Of a stretch of DNA of 58,912 bases, positions 51,226 to 58,912 are shown piece by piece. The stretch is from Achromobacter ruhlandii (GTDB taxonomy: Bacteria > Pseudomonadota > Gammaproteobacteria > Burkholderiales > Burkholderiaceae_B): positions 1-58,912 of the forward strand of contig NZ_CADIJL010000035.1 in assembly GCF_902859695.1 (NCBI RefSeq), given 5' to 3'. Under the pieces are notes generated by a model. That model searched no databases. It was not told the DNA's origin and saw only the letters and a list, made by a program, of their open reading frames with translations. How positions within the stretch are numbered: position 1 is the stretch's first letter; every line of letters begins with the position of its first letter. A program made the position numbers and the translations under genes.

Positions 51226-52041
51226 GTGGCCACCCCCAAACCCGCCGCCCCCGCCGCCAATGACGGCCGCCGCAGCATCCAGTCCATCGAAGTGGGCGTG
51301 CCGCTGCTGGCCGCCCTGGTCGATGCCGCCAAGCCGCTGACCCTGCGCGACCTGGCCGCCGGCGCCGGCATGACCTCGGCCAAGGCCCACCCCTACCTGG
51401 TGAGCTTCATCCGCGTCGGCCTGGTGCAGCAGGACAGCATCACCGGCCAGTACGAACTGGGGCCGTTCGCGCTGCAGATGGGCCTGGTCAGCCTGCAGCG
51501 GCTGGATCCGGTGCGCATCGCCATGCCCGAGATCGCCAAACTGCAATCCGAGATCGGCCACACGCTGGGCATCGCGGTGCTGGGCTCGCACGGCCCCACC
51601 ATGATCCACATGACCGAGGCCAGCTATCCGGTGCACGTGAACATGCGCAAGGGCACCGTGATGTCGATGCTGCACACCGCCACTGGCCTGGTGTTCGCGG
51701 CCTGGCTGCCGCCCAAGGTCAGCGAGCACTACATCGCCCGCGAGGAAGGCGACACCGCCGTCATCGCCAGCGTGCCGCCGCCGCGCAAGGCCAGCCGCGC
51801 CAACATCGAAGCGCAACTGGCGGACATCCGCGTGCACGGCATGGCCCGCGCCCTGGGCAACCCGCTGCCGGGCGTCGACGCCCTGTCGGTGCCGGTGTTC
51901 GACAACACCGGCAACATCGTGCTGGCGCTGACCAGCCTGGGCCCCACTGGCCTGTTCGACGTGTCCTGGGACGGCGCCATCGCCCGTCCGTTGCTGGCCT
52001 GCGCGCACGAGATCTCGCGCAAGCTGGGCTACCGCGCCTGA
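51226..52041 (+). CDS. IclR-family transcriptional regulator
   Basis: A 271-residue regulator with GTG start at 51226 (AGG 8 bases upstream). The winged helix is SIQSIEVGVPLLAALVDAAK followed by TLRDLAAGAGMTSAKAHPYL; the effector domain ends DALSVPVFDNTGNIVLALTS. It probably controls the phn-type importer genes downstream, whose promoter region starts 60 bases after its stop. Confidence 0.9.
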   Translation: MATPKPAAPAANDGRRSIQSIEVGVPLLAALVDAAKPLTLRDLAAGAGMTSAKAHPYLVSFIRVGLVQQDSITGQYELGPFALQMGLVSLQRLDPVRIAMPEIAKLQSEIGHTLGIAVLGSHGPTMIHMTEASYPVHVNMRKGTVMSMLHTATGLVFAAWLPPKVSEHYIAREEGDTAVIASVPPPRKASRANIEAQLADIRVHGMARALGNPLPGVDALSVPVFDNTGNIVLALTSLGPTGLFDVSWDGAIARPLLACAHEISRKLGYRA

Positions 52042-52254
52042 CCTTCCCTCCTCCCGCCTGAGCCGCGAGCCGCGCGACGGATCCCCCGATCCGCTCGCGT
52101 GGCCGCCGCGCCGTTCGCGCAAAAGCGAACTCAAAGCGAACAAAACGAACAAAACCCGAAAAGAAACACAGGGACTTTCCCGAGTGTGCCCCTGGCGCTT
52201 GTATGTTTGAATTCAGTTACTAGTCATATTCAGACCTATAAGAGGAGACATACG

Positions 52255-53262
52255 ATGCGCGCATTGCGTCACCTGCAAGCGGCCTCGCTGGCCGCGCTCG
52301 TGTTCGGGACGTTCGGGGCGTCCACCGCCCACGCCGCAGACACCTGCCCCAACCGGGGCGACCTGGACCAGAACTACTGCGACGCCAACAAGGACCTGGT
52401 GGCCGACACGCCCACCGATCCGGCCAAGCTCAAGACGCCATCGACCCTGGTGTTCACCTACACCCCGGTGGAAGACCCGGCGGTGTATGAAGACATCTTC
52501 AAGCCGTTCACCAAGCACCTGTCCGAATGCACCGGCAAGCGCGTGGTGTTCTACCAGGTGCAGAGCAACGCCGCCGAAATCGAGGCCATGCGCTCGGGCC
52601 GCCTGCACGTGGGCGGCTTCTCCACCGGCCCCACCGCCTTCGCCGTGAACATCGCCGGCGCGGTGCCGTTCGCCGTCAAGGGCTACGCCGACGGCTTCCA
52701 GGGCTACAACCTGATCGTCATCGTCAAGAAAGACAGCCCGTACCAGAAGCTCACCGACCTCAAGGGCAAGAAGCTGGCGCACACCGCGCCGTCGTCGAAC
52801 TCCGGCCACATGGCGCCCGTGGCGCTGTTTCCCAAGGAAGGCCTGACGCCCGACAAGGACTACAAGGTGGTGTTCTCGGGCAAGCACGACCAGTCCGTCA
52901 TGGGCGTGAACTCGGGCGACTACGACGCCGCCGCCGTGGCCTCGGACGTGTTCAAGCGCATGATCGAGCGCGGCCAGGTCAAGGAAGCCGACTTCCGCGT
53001 CATCTACAAGAGCGAGAAATTCCCCACCTCGTCGTTTGCCTACGCGCACGACCTGGAGCCGAAGTTCCGCGACCAGATGCTCAAGTGCTTCTATGACTAC
53101 CGCTTCCCGGCCGAGATGTCCAAGGCCTTCGACGGCGCCGACCGCTTCTACCCGGTGACCTACCAGAAGGACTGGGCCATCGTGCGCCAGGTCGCCGAAT
53201 CCGGCGGCGAAAGCTTCAACCGCGCCGCCTACGACCGCGAATCCGCCAAGAGCAAGAAGTAA
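52255..53262 (+). CDS. phnD: Phosphonate-type ABC importer, substrate-binding protein
   Basis: A 335-residue periplasmic protein of the PhnD family. Signal peptide about 1-27 (ends STAHA), then [19 protein letters not shown], the phosphonate-binding loop [15 protein letters not shown] and [15 protein letters not shown]. The ATG at 52255 has AGGAG 8 bases upstream. The AT-rich segment 52199-52240 before it likely holds the promoter. It may bind phosphonate, phosphite or a phosphate ester. Confidence 0.9.
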   Translation: MRALRHLQAASLAALVFGTFGASTAHAADTCPNRGDLDQNYCDANKDLVADTPTDPAKLKTPSTLVFTYTPVEDPAVYEDIFKPFTKHLSECTGKRVVFYQVQSNAAEIEAMRSGRLHVGGFSTGPTAFAVNIAGAVPFAVKGYADGFQGYNLIVIVKKDSPYQKLTDLKGKKLAHTAPSSNSGHMAPVALFPKEGLTPDKDYKVVFSGKHDQSVMGVNSGDYDAAAVASDVFKRMIERGQVKEADFRVIYKSEKFPTSSFAYAHDLEPKFRDQMLKCFYDYRFPAEMSKAFDGADRFYPVTYQKDWAIVRQVAESGGESFNRAAYDRESAKSKK

Positions 53263-53267
53263 TCAGC

Positions 53268-54038
53268 ATGACGACGTCGCTACGCATTTCCGGCCTGGTC
53301 AAGGAATACCGGGCCGGCCGGCCGGTACTGAACGGCATCGACCTGCAGATCGCGGGACGCGGCCTGACCGCCATCATCGGCCCCTCCGGCACGGGCAAGA
53401 GCACGCTCCTGCGCTGCATCAACCGGCTGATCGAGCCGACCCGCGGCCAGATCGTGCTGGAGTCCGGCGATGGCGCGGTCGACCTGGCCCGGGTGCGTGG
53501 CGCGTCGCTGCGGCGCGCGCGCCGGCGCATCGGCATGGTGTTCCAGGAATACAACCTGGTCGAACGCCTGACCGTGATGGAAAACCTGCTGACCGGACGG
53601 CTGGGCTACACCGGCGCCTTCAAGGCCTGGACCCGCCGCTTCGAGGCCGAGGACATCGAGCACGCCTACCAACTGCTCGATACCGTGGGCCTGGCGGGTT
53701 TCGCCGACCAGCGCGCCGACGCCCTGTCGGGCGGCCAGCGCCAGCGCGTGGGCATCGCCCGCGCCCTGATGCAGCGCCCGCAGTTGCTGCTGGCCGATGA
53801 GCCGACCTCGTCGCTCGACCCCAAGACCTCGGTCGAAATCATGGAGCTGCTGGCGGCGCAGGGCGACGCCAGCGGCATCCCCGTGATCGTCAACATCCAT
53901 GACGTCGAACTGGCGCGGCGCTACGCCGGCCGCATCGTTGGCATGTCCGGCGGCCACGTGGTCTATGACGGCAACGGCCAAGGCCTGGACGCCGCCATGC
54001 TCAAGACCATCTACGGAGGCGAGTCTTGGCTGGCGTAA
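53268..54038 (+). CDS. phnC: Phosphonate-type ABC importer ATPase
   Basis: A 256-residue ATPase: Walker [13 protein letters not shown]-loop [15 protein letters not shown], signature [15 protein letters not shown], Walker [14 protein letters not shown] and switch His in NIHDVELA. The [20 protein letters not shown] block is diagnostic of PhnC. Starts 5 bases after phnD and overlaps the first permease gene by 13 bases. Confidence 0.95.
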   Translation: MTTSLRISGLVKEYRAGRPVLNGIDLQIAGRGLTAIIGPSGTGKSTLLRCINRLIEPTRGQIVLESGDGAVDLARVRGASLRRARRRIGMVFQEYNLVERLTVMENLLTGRLGYTGAFKAWTRRFEAEDIEHAYQLLDTVGLAGFADQRADALSGGQRQRVGIARALMQRPQLLLADEPTSSLDPKTSVEIMELLAAQGDASGIPVIVNIHDVELARRYAGRIVGMSGGHVVYDGNGQGLDAAMLKTIYGGESWLA

Positions 54039-54937
54039 TGACTCCGCGTTCGTCCCACCCGCGTCCCTTCGCGCTGTCCGGCCGCGCCAAGGCCGGCGTG
54101 CTGCTGCTGGTGCTGTACACGGTCTACGCGGCCGCGCAGCTGGACTTCAGCTGGGCCCGCTTCGAAAGCGGCATGGGCCACGCCTCGACCTTCCTGGCGC
54201 GCATGTTCCCGCCCAATTTCGAGAAGCCCGCCACGCTGTGGAAGGGCATCGCCGAAAGCCTGGAGATCGCCGTGCTGGCCTCGGTGCTGGGCATCCTGTT
54301 CGCGCTGCCCGTGGGCCTGCTGGGCGCGCGCAACCTGATGCCGGCCTGGGTCTCGTGGCCGGCGCGCTCGATCGTGGCGCTGTGCCGCGCGCTGCATCCG
54401 GTGATCGTCGCCATCCTGTTCGTCAAGGCCGTGGGCTTTGGCGCGCTGGCCGGCATCCTGGCGCTGACGGTGGCCTCGATCGGCTTCATCGGCAAGCTGT
54501 TCACCGAGGCCATCGAGGAAATCTCGCTCAAGCAGGTCGAAGCGGTGCGCGCCACCGGCGCCTCGTTCGCCAACGTGCTCGCCTTCGGCGTGCTGCCACA
54601 GGTGTTCGCGCGCTTCATCGGCTTTGCCACCTACCAGTTCGACTCGAACCTGCGCAACTCCACCATGGTCGGCATCGTCGGCGCCGGCGGCGTGGGCGGC
54701 ACGCTGTTCTCGGCCTTCCAGCGCTTTGACTACGACTTCGTCAGCGCCATCCTGCTGACGCTCATCGCCATCATCATGCTGGGCGAGATCCTGGCGGGCT
54801 TCGTGCGCGCCGTGTTCCTGGACAACCTGGGCTTCGACCGCATCCTGCGGGGCCGCTTCGCCGGCGCGCGCGGCATCGGTTCGAGCGCCTCGAAGGCAGC
54901 CTACCAGGCCGCGCGCAAGGCGGAGGCGGATCAATGA
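54026..54937 (+). CDS. phnE: Phosphonate-type ABC importer permease 1
   Basis: A 303-residue permease with about six hydrophobic segments and the PhnE block [20 protein letters not shown] followed by the coupling loop. The start is most likely TTG at 54026, because GGAGG lies 6 bases upstream, inside the phnC end; the ATG at 54038 lacks a site at proper distance. Stop overlaps the second permease gene by 4 bases. Confidence 0.92.
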   Translation: MAGVMTPRSSHPRPFALSGRAKAGVLLLVLYTVYAAAQLDFSWARFESGMGHASTFLARMFPPNFEKPATLWKGIAESLEIAVLASVLGILFALPVGLLGARNLMPAWVSWPARSIVALCRALHPVIVAILFVKAVGFGALAGILALTVASIGFIGKLFTEAIEEISLKQVEAVRATGASFANVLAFGVLPQVFARFIGFATYQFDSNLRNSTMVGIVGAGGVGGTLFSAFQRFDYDFVSAILLTLIAIIMLGEILAGFVRAVFLDNLGFDRILRGRFAGARGIGSSASKAAYQAARKAEADQ

Positions 54938-55758
54938 ACACGCACGCCCCCACCCTGCCCGCCGCCAACGCGCCGCGCGTCTGGCACCGCTACAGCCTGG
55001 GCCAGCGGCTGCTGCGCTTCGCCCTCTACCTGCTGCTGGTGGCCGCCATCGTGCAGGCCATCCGCGGCGTCGAGATCATCCCGGAGTTCCTGTACGACGC
55101 GCCGGAACAGATGGCCGACCTGTTCCAGCGCATGTGGCCGGTGGACTGGGCCCACTATCGCGGCGGCGTGCACGACGCGCTGATCGAGACCCTGCACATC
55201 GCCACGCTCGGCACCATCCTGTCGGTCGTCATGGCGGTGCCCGTGGGCCTCTTGGCGGCCAACAACCTCACGCCCAGCAAGACCATCAACATGCTCGCGC
55301 GCCTGGTCCTGGTGTCGAGCCGCTCGGTCAACTCGCTGGTCTGGGCGCTGCTGTTCATCGCCATCTTCGGCCCCGGCGCGCTGGCCGGCACGCTGGCCAT
55401 CGCGTTCCGTTCCATCGGCTTCGTCGGCAAGCTGGTGGGCGAAGCGATCGAGGAAGCGCAGCGCGGCCCGATCGAGGCCGTCACCGCCACCGGCGCCAGC
55501 AAGGCCTCGGTGATCTGGTACGCCTACTGGCCGCAGATCCGCCCGGCATTCTGGTCCATCGTGCTGCTGCGCTGGGACATCAACGTGCGCGAATCGGCCG
55601 TGCTCGGCCTGGTGGGCGCCGGCGGCATCGGCATGGCGCTGGACACCGCCCTCAACCTGTTCCAGTGGGACCGCGTCGCGCTGGTGCTGGCCGCCATCTT
55701 CGTGGTGGTGGTGCTGGCCGAGATCCTCATCACGCAGGCGCGCAAGCGCATCCTCTGA
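54934..55758 (+). CDS. phnE: Phosphonate-type ABC importer permease 2
   Basis: A 274-residue second PhnE-type permease, with VGEAIEEAQRGPIEAVTATG and VLGLVGAGGIGMALDTALNL. Two different permeases per importer are found in some PhnCDE systems and would form a heterodimeric pore. Last gene of the operon; a terminator follows at 55786. Confidence 0.92.
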   Translation: MNTHAPTLPAANAPRVWHRYSLGQRLLRFALYLLLVAAIVQAIRGVEIIPEFLYDAPEQMADLFQRMWPVDWAHYRGGVHDALIETLHIATLGTILSVVMAVPVGLLAANNLTPSKTINMLARLVLVSSRSVNSLVWALLFIAIFGPGALAGTLAIAFRSIGFVGKLVGEAIEEAQRGPIEAVTATGASKASVIWYAYWPQIRPAFWSIVLLRWDINVRESAVLGLVGAGGIGMALDTALNLFQWDRVALVLAAIFVVVVLAEILITQARKRIL

Positions 55759-55785
55759 CGCGCCCGCAACCGACGTTCCTTTGCG

Positions 55786-55811
55786 CCGCCCGGCAACGGG
55801 CGGTTTTTTTT
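55786..55811 (+). terminator. Intrinsic terminator of the phn operon
   Basis: A CCGCCC-GGCAAC-GGGCGG hairpin followed by eight Ts (55804-55811). A second hairpin without T-run (55821-55829 with 55838-55846) follows. Confidence 0.9.
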
Positions 55812-56037
55812 GGCCGTCTCGCGCGGGGCAGCCTGCCGCCCCGCGCGCGTCCGGCCCGCCGAGGCACGCCCCGCCCGGGAATTTACAATTTGAAAGCCCG
55901 CCCCGGTCGCGTCTCTGCCTGCCCGGGTCATTGAGCGGACGCAATCAAAGCGGAAAATGTGCGGCGCCTGACGCGAGGATGATTGTTGATGCACCGCAAC
56001 CGCGTCTATGCTCCGTGTGAGCGTTTGTGAAATAAAT

Positions 56038-56049
56038 ATGACCGGTCAT
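56038..56049. promoter_or_regulatory. 12-bp palindrome ATGACCGGTCAT before the CYTH-CHAD gene
   Basis: A perfect palindrome in an AT-rich stretch 58 bases upstream of the CYTH-CHAD start, of a shape used by TetR- or GntR-type repressors. No regulator gene is adjacent. The rest of the 349-base gap 55759-56107 shows only the phn terminator and a GC hairpin. Confidence 0.35.
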
Positions 56050-56107
56050 CAAACCGCCCGCCCCGTTTGATTAAGATCTCGGCTTTTGCCGTTGGACACC
56101 CGCCGCC

Positions 56108-57766
56108 ATGTCGGAACAGGAACTGAAACTGCACGTGCCCACGGCTTCGCGCCAGGCCGTGCTGCGAGAGATCAAGCAACGCGAGGCGACGCGCATCCGC
56201 CTGCATGCGATGTATTTCGACACGCCCGAGCGTGAACTGGCCCGCGCGCGCATCGCCATCCGCCTGCGCCAGGAAGGCCGCGACTGGGTGCAGACGCTGA
56301 AGATGCCCGGCATCAACGCCATCACCCGCATCGAACTGAACCACCCGCGCCCGGGCCCCGTGCTCGACCTGTCGGTCTACGCCGGCACCGAGGTCGAGGC
56401 CGCCCTGGCCGCCATCAAGGGTGAACTCGGCCTGCGCTATGAAACCGACGTGCAGCGCATGCTGCGCAAGGTGCGCACGCGCTACGGCACCGTCGAACTG
56501 GCCTACGACACCGGCATCCTGCGCGCCGGCGCGCTGGAGCTGCCGATCTCCGAGCTGGAATTCGAATTGGTCTCGGGCCGCCCCGCCGCCATCTTCGCGG
56601 TCGCGCGCGGCTGGCAGCAGCGCCACAACCTGGTGCTGGACCCGCGCAGCAAGTCCGAGCGCGGCGACGCGCTGGCGCAATTGGCGCAGCGCCTGGCCGA
56701 TGTCGACGCCGTCCCGGGCGACGACCTCGACAGCCGCCGCGCCCAGGCCATCGCCCTGTTCTGGGCGCCGCGCGGCGCCGCGTCCGTCAAGCTGCGCGAG
56801 GACATGACGGCGGCGCAGGCCATGGGCCGCATCGCCGCCGAATGCCTCGACCAGATCGCCCGCAACGCGGCCGTGCTGGCCGAAGTGGACACCGAAGGCG
56901 TGTACCGCGCCGGCAATTCCGAGCACGTGCACCAGCTGCGCGTGGGCATCCGCCGCCTGCGGTCGGCCTGGAAGCTGTTCGACGGCTGGATCGGGCCGAT
57001 CCCCGAGGCCATCATGCAAGGCGTGCGCGCCCACTTCGCCGCCTTCGGCGCCAACCGCGACCAGGACGTGCTGAACGAAACCGTGGCGCCCGCGCTGATG
57101 CGCGCCGGCATGCCGGTCATCCCGATGGAGGCCGCGCCGCCCGAACAGGACGCCCGCGCCATCGCCGGCGGCAAGGCCTTCCAGGCCTGGCTGCTGGAAC
57201 TGCTGGAATGGAGCCTGGACGTGCCACCCGCGCTGCCCACCAGCGACGGCCTGCCCGTCGCCAACGGCATGCCCAGCGACGCGGCGCCCGAACCCGCCAT
57301 CCGCCTGGAAGGCGGCATCGCCGGCCCCAGCGTCAAGCCCACCATCATCCCCATGCTGGCGCCCGAGCCCGATCCGCAGCAACTGCACAAGCAGTTGGCG
57401 CGGCGCCTGCACCGCTGGCACAGCAAGGTGGCCGACCAGGGCACCCAGTTCGCCACGCTCGACATCCCCACGCGCCACGAGCTGCGCAAGCGCGGCAAGC
57501 GCCTGCGCTATAGCCTGGCCTTCGCCGAATCGCTGCTGCCCCCGAGCAAGCTGCGCGGCTACCGCAAGCTGCTGTCGCGGGTGCAGGACATCCTGGGCGA
57601 AATCAACGACCTGGCCGTGGCCAAGGACTACTACGAGTCGTGTACGGCCACGCATCCACAGGCCTGGTTCGCGCTGGGCTGGATCAGCGCGCGCCTGGAC
57701 GAATTGGCGGTGGATGCGCAACGCGCCTTCGACGACCTGGCAAGCAGCAAGCCATTCTGGAAGTAA
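56108..57766 (+). CDS. CYTH and CHAD domain protein (inorganic triphosphatase-like)
   Basis: A 552-residue cytosolic protein. The CYTH domain (1-200) begins with the metal/phosphate motif EQELK (ExExK) at residues 3-7 and has the charged strands RIAIRLRQEGRDWVQTLKM and ELEFELVSG of a tunnel enzyme that splits triphosphate. The CHAD domain (about 225-545) has the basic helices HVHQLRVGIRRLRSAWKLF and HELRKRGKRLRYSLAFAESL, which bind polyphosphate. The domains are joined by a Pro-rich linker within CHAD near 385-430. E. coli YgiF has the same order. Confidence 0.92.
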   Translation: MSEQELKLHVPTASRQAVLREIKQREATRIRLHAMYFDTPERELARARIAIRLRQEGRDWVQTLKMPGINAITRIELNHPRPGPVLDLSVYAGTEVEAALAAIKGELGLRYETDVQRMLRKVRTRYGTVELAYDTGILRAGALELPISELEFELVSGRPAAIFAVARGWQQRHNLVLDPRSKSERGDALAQLAQRLADVDAVPGDDLDSRRAQAIALFWAPRGAASVKLREDMTAAQAMGRIAAECLDQIARNAAVLAEVDTEGVYRAGNSEHVHQLRVGIRRLRSAWKLFDGWIGPIPEAIMQGVRAHFAAFGANRDQDVLNETVAPALMRAGMPVIPMEAAPPEQDARAIAGGKAFQAWLLELLEWSLDVPPALPTSDGLPVANGMPSDAAPEPAIRLEGGIAGPSVKPTIIPMLAPEPDPQQLHKQLARRLHRWHSKVADQGTQFATLDIPTRHELRKRGKRLRYSLAFAESLLPPSKLRGYRKLLSRVQDILGEINDLAVAKDYYESCTATHPQAWFALGWISARLDELAVDAQRAFDDLASSKPFWK

Positions 57767-57806
57767 GGCGGCGCGGTCCCTCGCGGACCGCGTTTGCGAC
57801 CGCCGC

Positions 57807-57856
57807 AAACACCGCGCCCCACGCCTGCGATGCAGCAGACGTGGGGCGCGGTGTTT
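57807..57856. terminator. Bidirectional terminator between CYTH-CHAD and ftsY
   Basis: A 17-bp perfect inverted repeat (57807-57823 with 57840-57856) with a 16-base loop, A3 before and T4 after, so it can stop transcripts from both converging genes. Confidence 0.85.
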
Positions 57857-57899
57857 TCAGCGCCGGGCGCGAGGCCCGTGCCGGTATCAGCGGGACGGA

Positions 57900-58912
57900 T
57901 CAGTCGGCCAGCAAGGCCCCGGCGAATTCGTCGGCCACGAACGGCTGCAGGTCTTCCAGGCTTTCGCCCACGCCGATCCAGTACACCGGGATCGGCCGCA
58001 CGCCCTGGCTGCCCGCCGCCACCGCCGCCAGCGTGCCGCCCTTGGCGGTGCCGTCCAGCTTGGTCACGACCAGGCCCGTCAGGTTGATGGCCGCGTCGAA
58101 CGCGCGGATCTGCGCCAGCGCGTTCTGGCCGGTGTTGCCGTCCACCACCAGCAGCACCTCGTGCGGCGCGGCCGGATCGGCCTTGCCGATGACGCGGCGG
58201 ATCTTCTTCAGTTCTTCCATCAGGTGCAGCTGGGTCGGCAGGCGGCCGGCCGTGTCCACCATCACCACGCCCATGCCGCGCGCGCGGCCGGCATTAACCG
58301 AGTCGAACGCCACCGCCGCCGGGTCGCCGCCATCCTGCGAGATCACGGTGACGTTGTTGCGGCTGCCCCACTCGATCAGTTGCTCGCGCGCGGCGGCGCG
58401 GAAGGTGTCGCCCGCGGCCAGCAGCACGCTGGCGCCCTGGCGCTGGAAGGTGTGCGCCAGTTTGCCGATGGACGTGGTCTTTCCGGCGCCGTTGACGCCC
58501 GCGATCATCACCACCAGCGGCTGCGTGCGCTTCAGGTCGAAGGCGCGCTCCAGCGGACGCAGGTGATCGGCCAGCAGTTGGCGCAGCGCGGCCTTGACCT
58601 TGGCGGGGTCCTCGATGCGCTCTTTCTTGACCCGCGCGCGCAGCGCGGTCAGCAGCTTCTCGGTGGCTTCCAGGCCGGCATCGGCCATAATGAGCGCCGA
58701 TTCGAGTTCCTCGAACAGGTTCTCGTCGACCTTGACGCCGACGAAGATGCCGCCAATGCTCTGGCCGGTGCGCGACAGGCCCTGCTTGAGCCGCGACAGC
58801 CAGGACGCCTTCTTGGGCGCCGCTTCCGGCTCGGGCGCGGCGGGCGCCGGCGCGATGGCGGCGGGGGCAGCGGCGACCGGCGCCGGAGGCGTGACGGCGG
58901 GCGGCGATGCCA
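57900..58912 (-). CDS. ftsY: Signal recognition particle receptor FtsY (5' end beyond window)
   Basis: The C-terminal 337 codons of FtsY. The NG domain is complete: SWLSRLKQGLSRTGQSIGG, FEELESALIMADAG, G1 GVNGAGKTTSIGKLA, DTAGRLPTQ, TKLDGTAKGG and GVGESLEDLQPFVADEFAGA at the end (quoted in parts). Upstream the frame continues as an Ala/Pro-rich acidic-type A domain to the window edge, so the ATG at 58688 is internal. FtsY docks ribosome-SRP complexes at the inner membrane. Confidence 0.96.
   Translation of the reverse strand, partial: ASPPAVTPPAPVAAAPAAIAPAPAAPEPEAAPKKASWLSRLKQGLSRTGQSIGGIFVGVKVDENLFEELESALIMADAGLEATEKLLTALRARVKKERIEDPAKVKAALRQLLADHLRPLERAFDLKRTQPLVVMIAGVNGAGKTTSIGKLAHTFQRQGASVLLAAGDTFRAAAREQLIEWGSRNNVTVISQDGGDPAAVAFDSVNAGRARGMGVVMVDTAGRLPTQLHLMEELKKIRRVIGKADPAAPHEVLLVVDGNTGQNALAQIRAFDAAINLTGLVVTKLDGTAKGGTLAAVAAGSQGVRPIPVYWIGVGESLEDLQPFVADEFAGALLAD

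Overview
The window looks like chromosomal DNA of a high-GC betaproteobacterium of the family Alcaligenaceae, most like Achromobacter. The best genus pointer is a class D beta-lactamase that closely resembles the intrinsic OXA-114-type enzymes of that genus. Housekeeping clusters (groESL with CIRCE; ribBX-ribH-nusB; thiL; pgpA-pncC; pyrF; ftsY) fit the same group. Names come from reading sequence motifs; no database search was possible.

Layout. 0-3 kb: a DctB-type sensor kinase and an NtrC-type sigma-54 activator on the minus strand, followed by a 14-bp perfect dyad, a near-perfect -24/-12 promoter and the start of an exported protein, which looks like a self-contained regulatory circuit. 3-7.6 kb: a blaI / M56-protease-DD-peptidase fusion / OXA beta-lactamase / acyltransferase operon with its promoter embedded in a CTAGAA-N6-TTCTAG operator. 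7.8-11 kb: a 1090-residue helical-repeat protein of unknown function. 11-14.1 kb: accessory material, with two orphan polymorphic-toxin immunity genes, a membrane protein with a hexanucleotide-repeat tail, a HipA toxin fragment, another gene fragment and a pair of 21-bp inverted repeats. 14.1-27.4 kb: tandem Crp-like regulators, a frameshifted BON-domain gene, a divergent phosphoglucose isomerase and a 2916-residue cyclic beta-1,2-glucan synthase, then a lower-GC patch with two overlapping unknown small genes.

27.6-31.5 kb: groES-groEL under a CIRCE element, a YihY/BrkB membrane protein and a MarR regulator. 31.6-41.1 kb: a nearly complete 3-hydroxyanthranilate (kynurenine branch) meta-cleavage pathway (2-aminomuconic semialdehyde dehydrogenase, 2-aminomuconate deaminase, LysR regulator, 3-hydroxyanthranilate dioxygenase, ACMS decarboxylase) joined to a five-gene branched-chain-type ABC importer, so uptake and ring cleavage are probably co-expressed. 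A strong promoter with an exact 14-bp palindrome lies between the MarR gene and the dehydrogenase.

41-58.9 kb: a mannitol-dehydrogenase-family enzyme; dgkA, a type II NADH dehydrogenase and pyrF on plus; pncC, pgpA, thiL, nusB, ribH and ribBX on minus; then a plus-strand cluster of HAD phosphatase, IclR regulator and a phosphonate-type ABC importer (phnD-C-E-E) that lacks any C-P lyase gene; a CYTH-CHAD protein; and ftsY, cut by the window end. No tRNA, rRNA, CRISPR array or intact insertion sequence was recognised.
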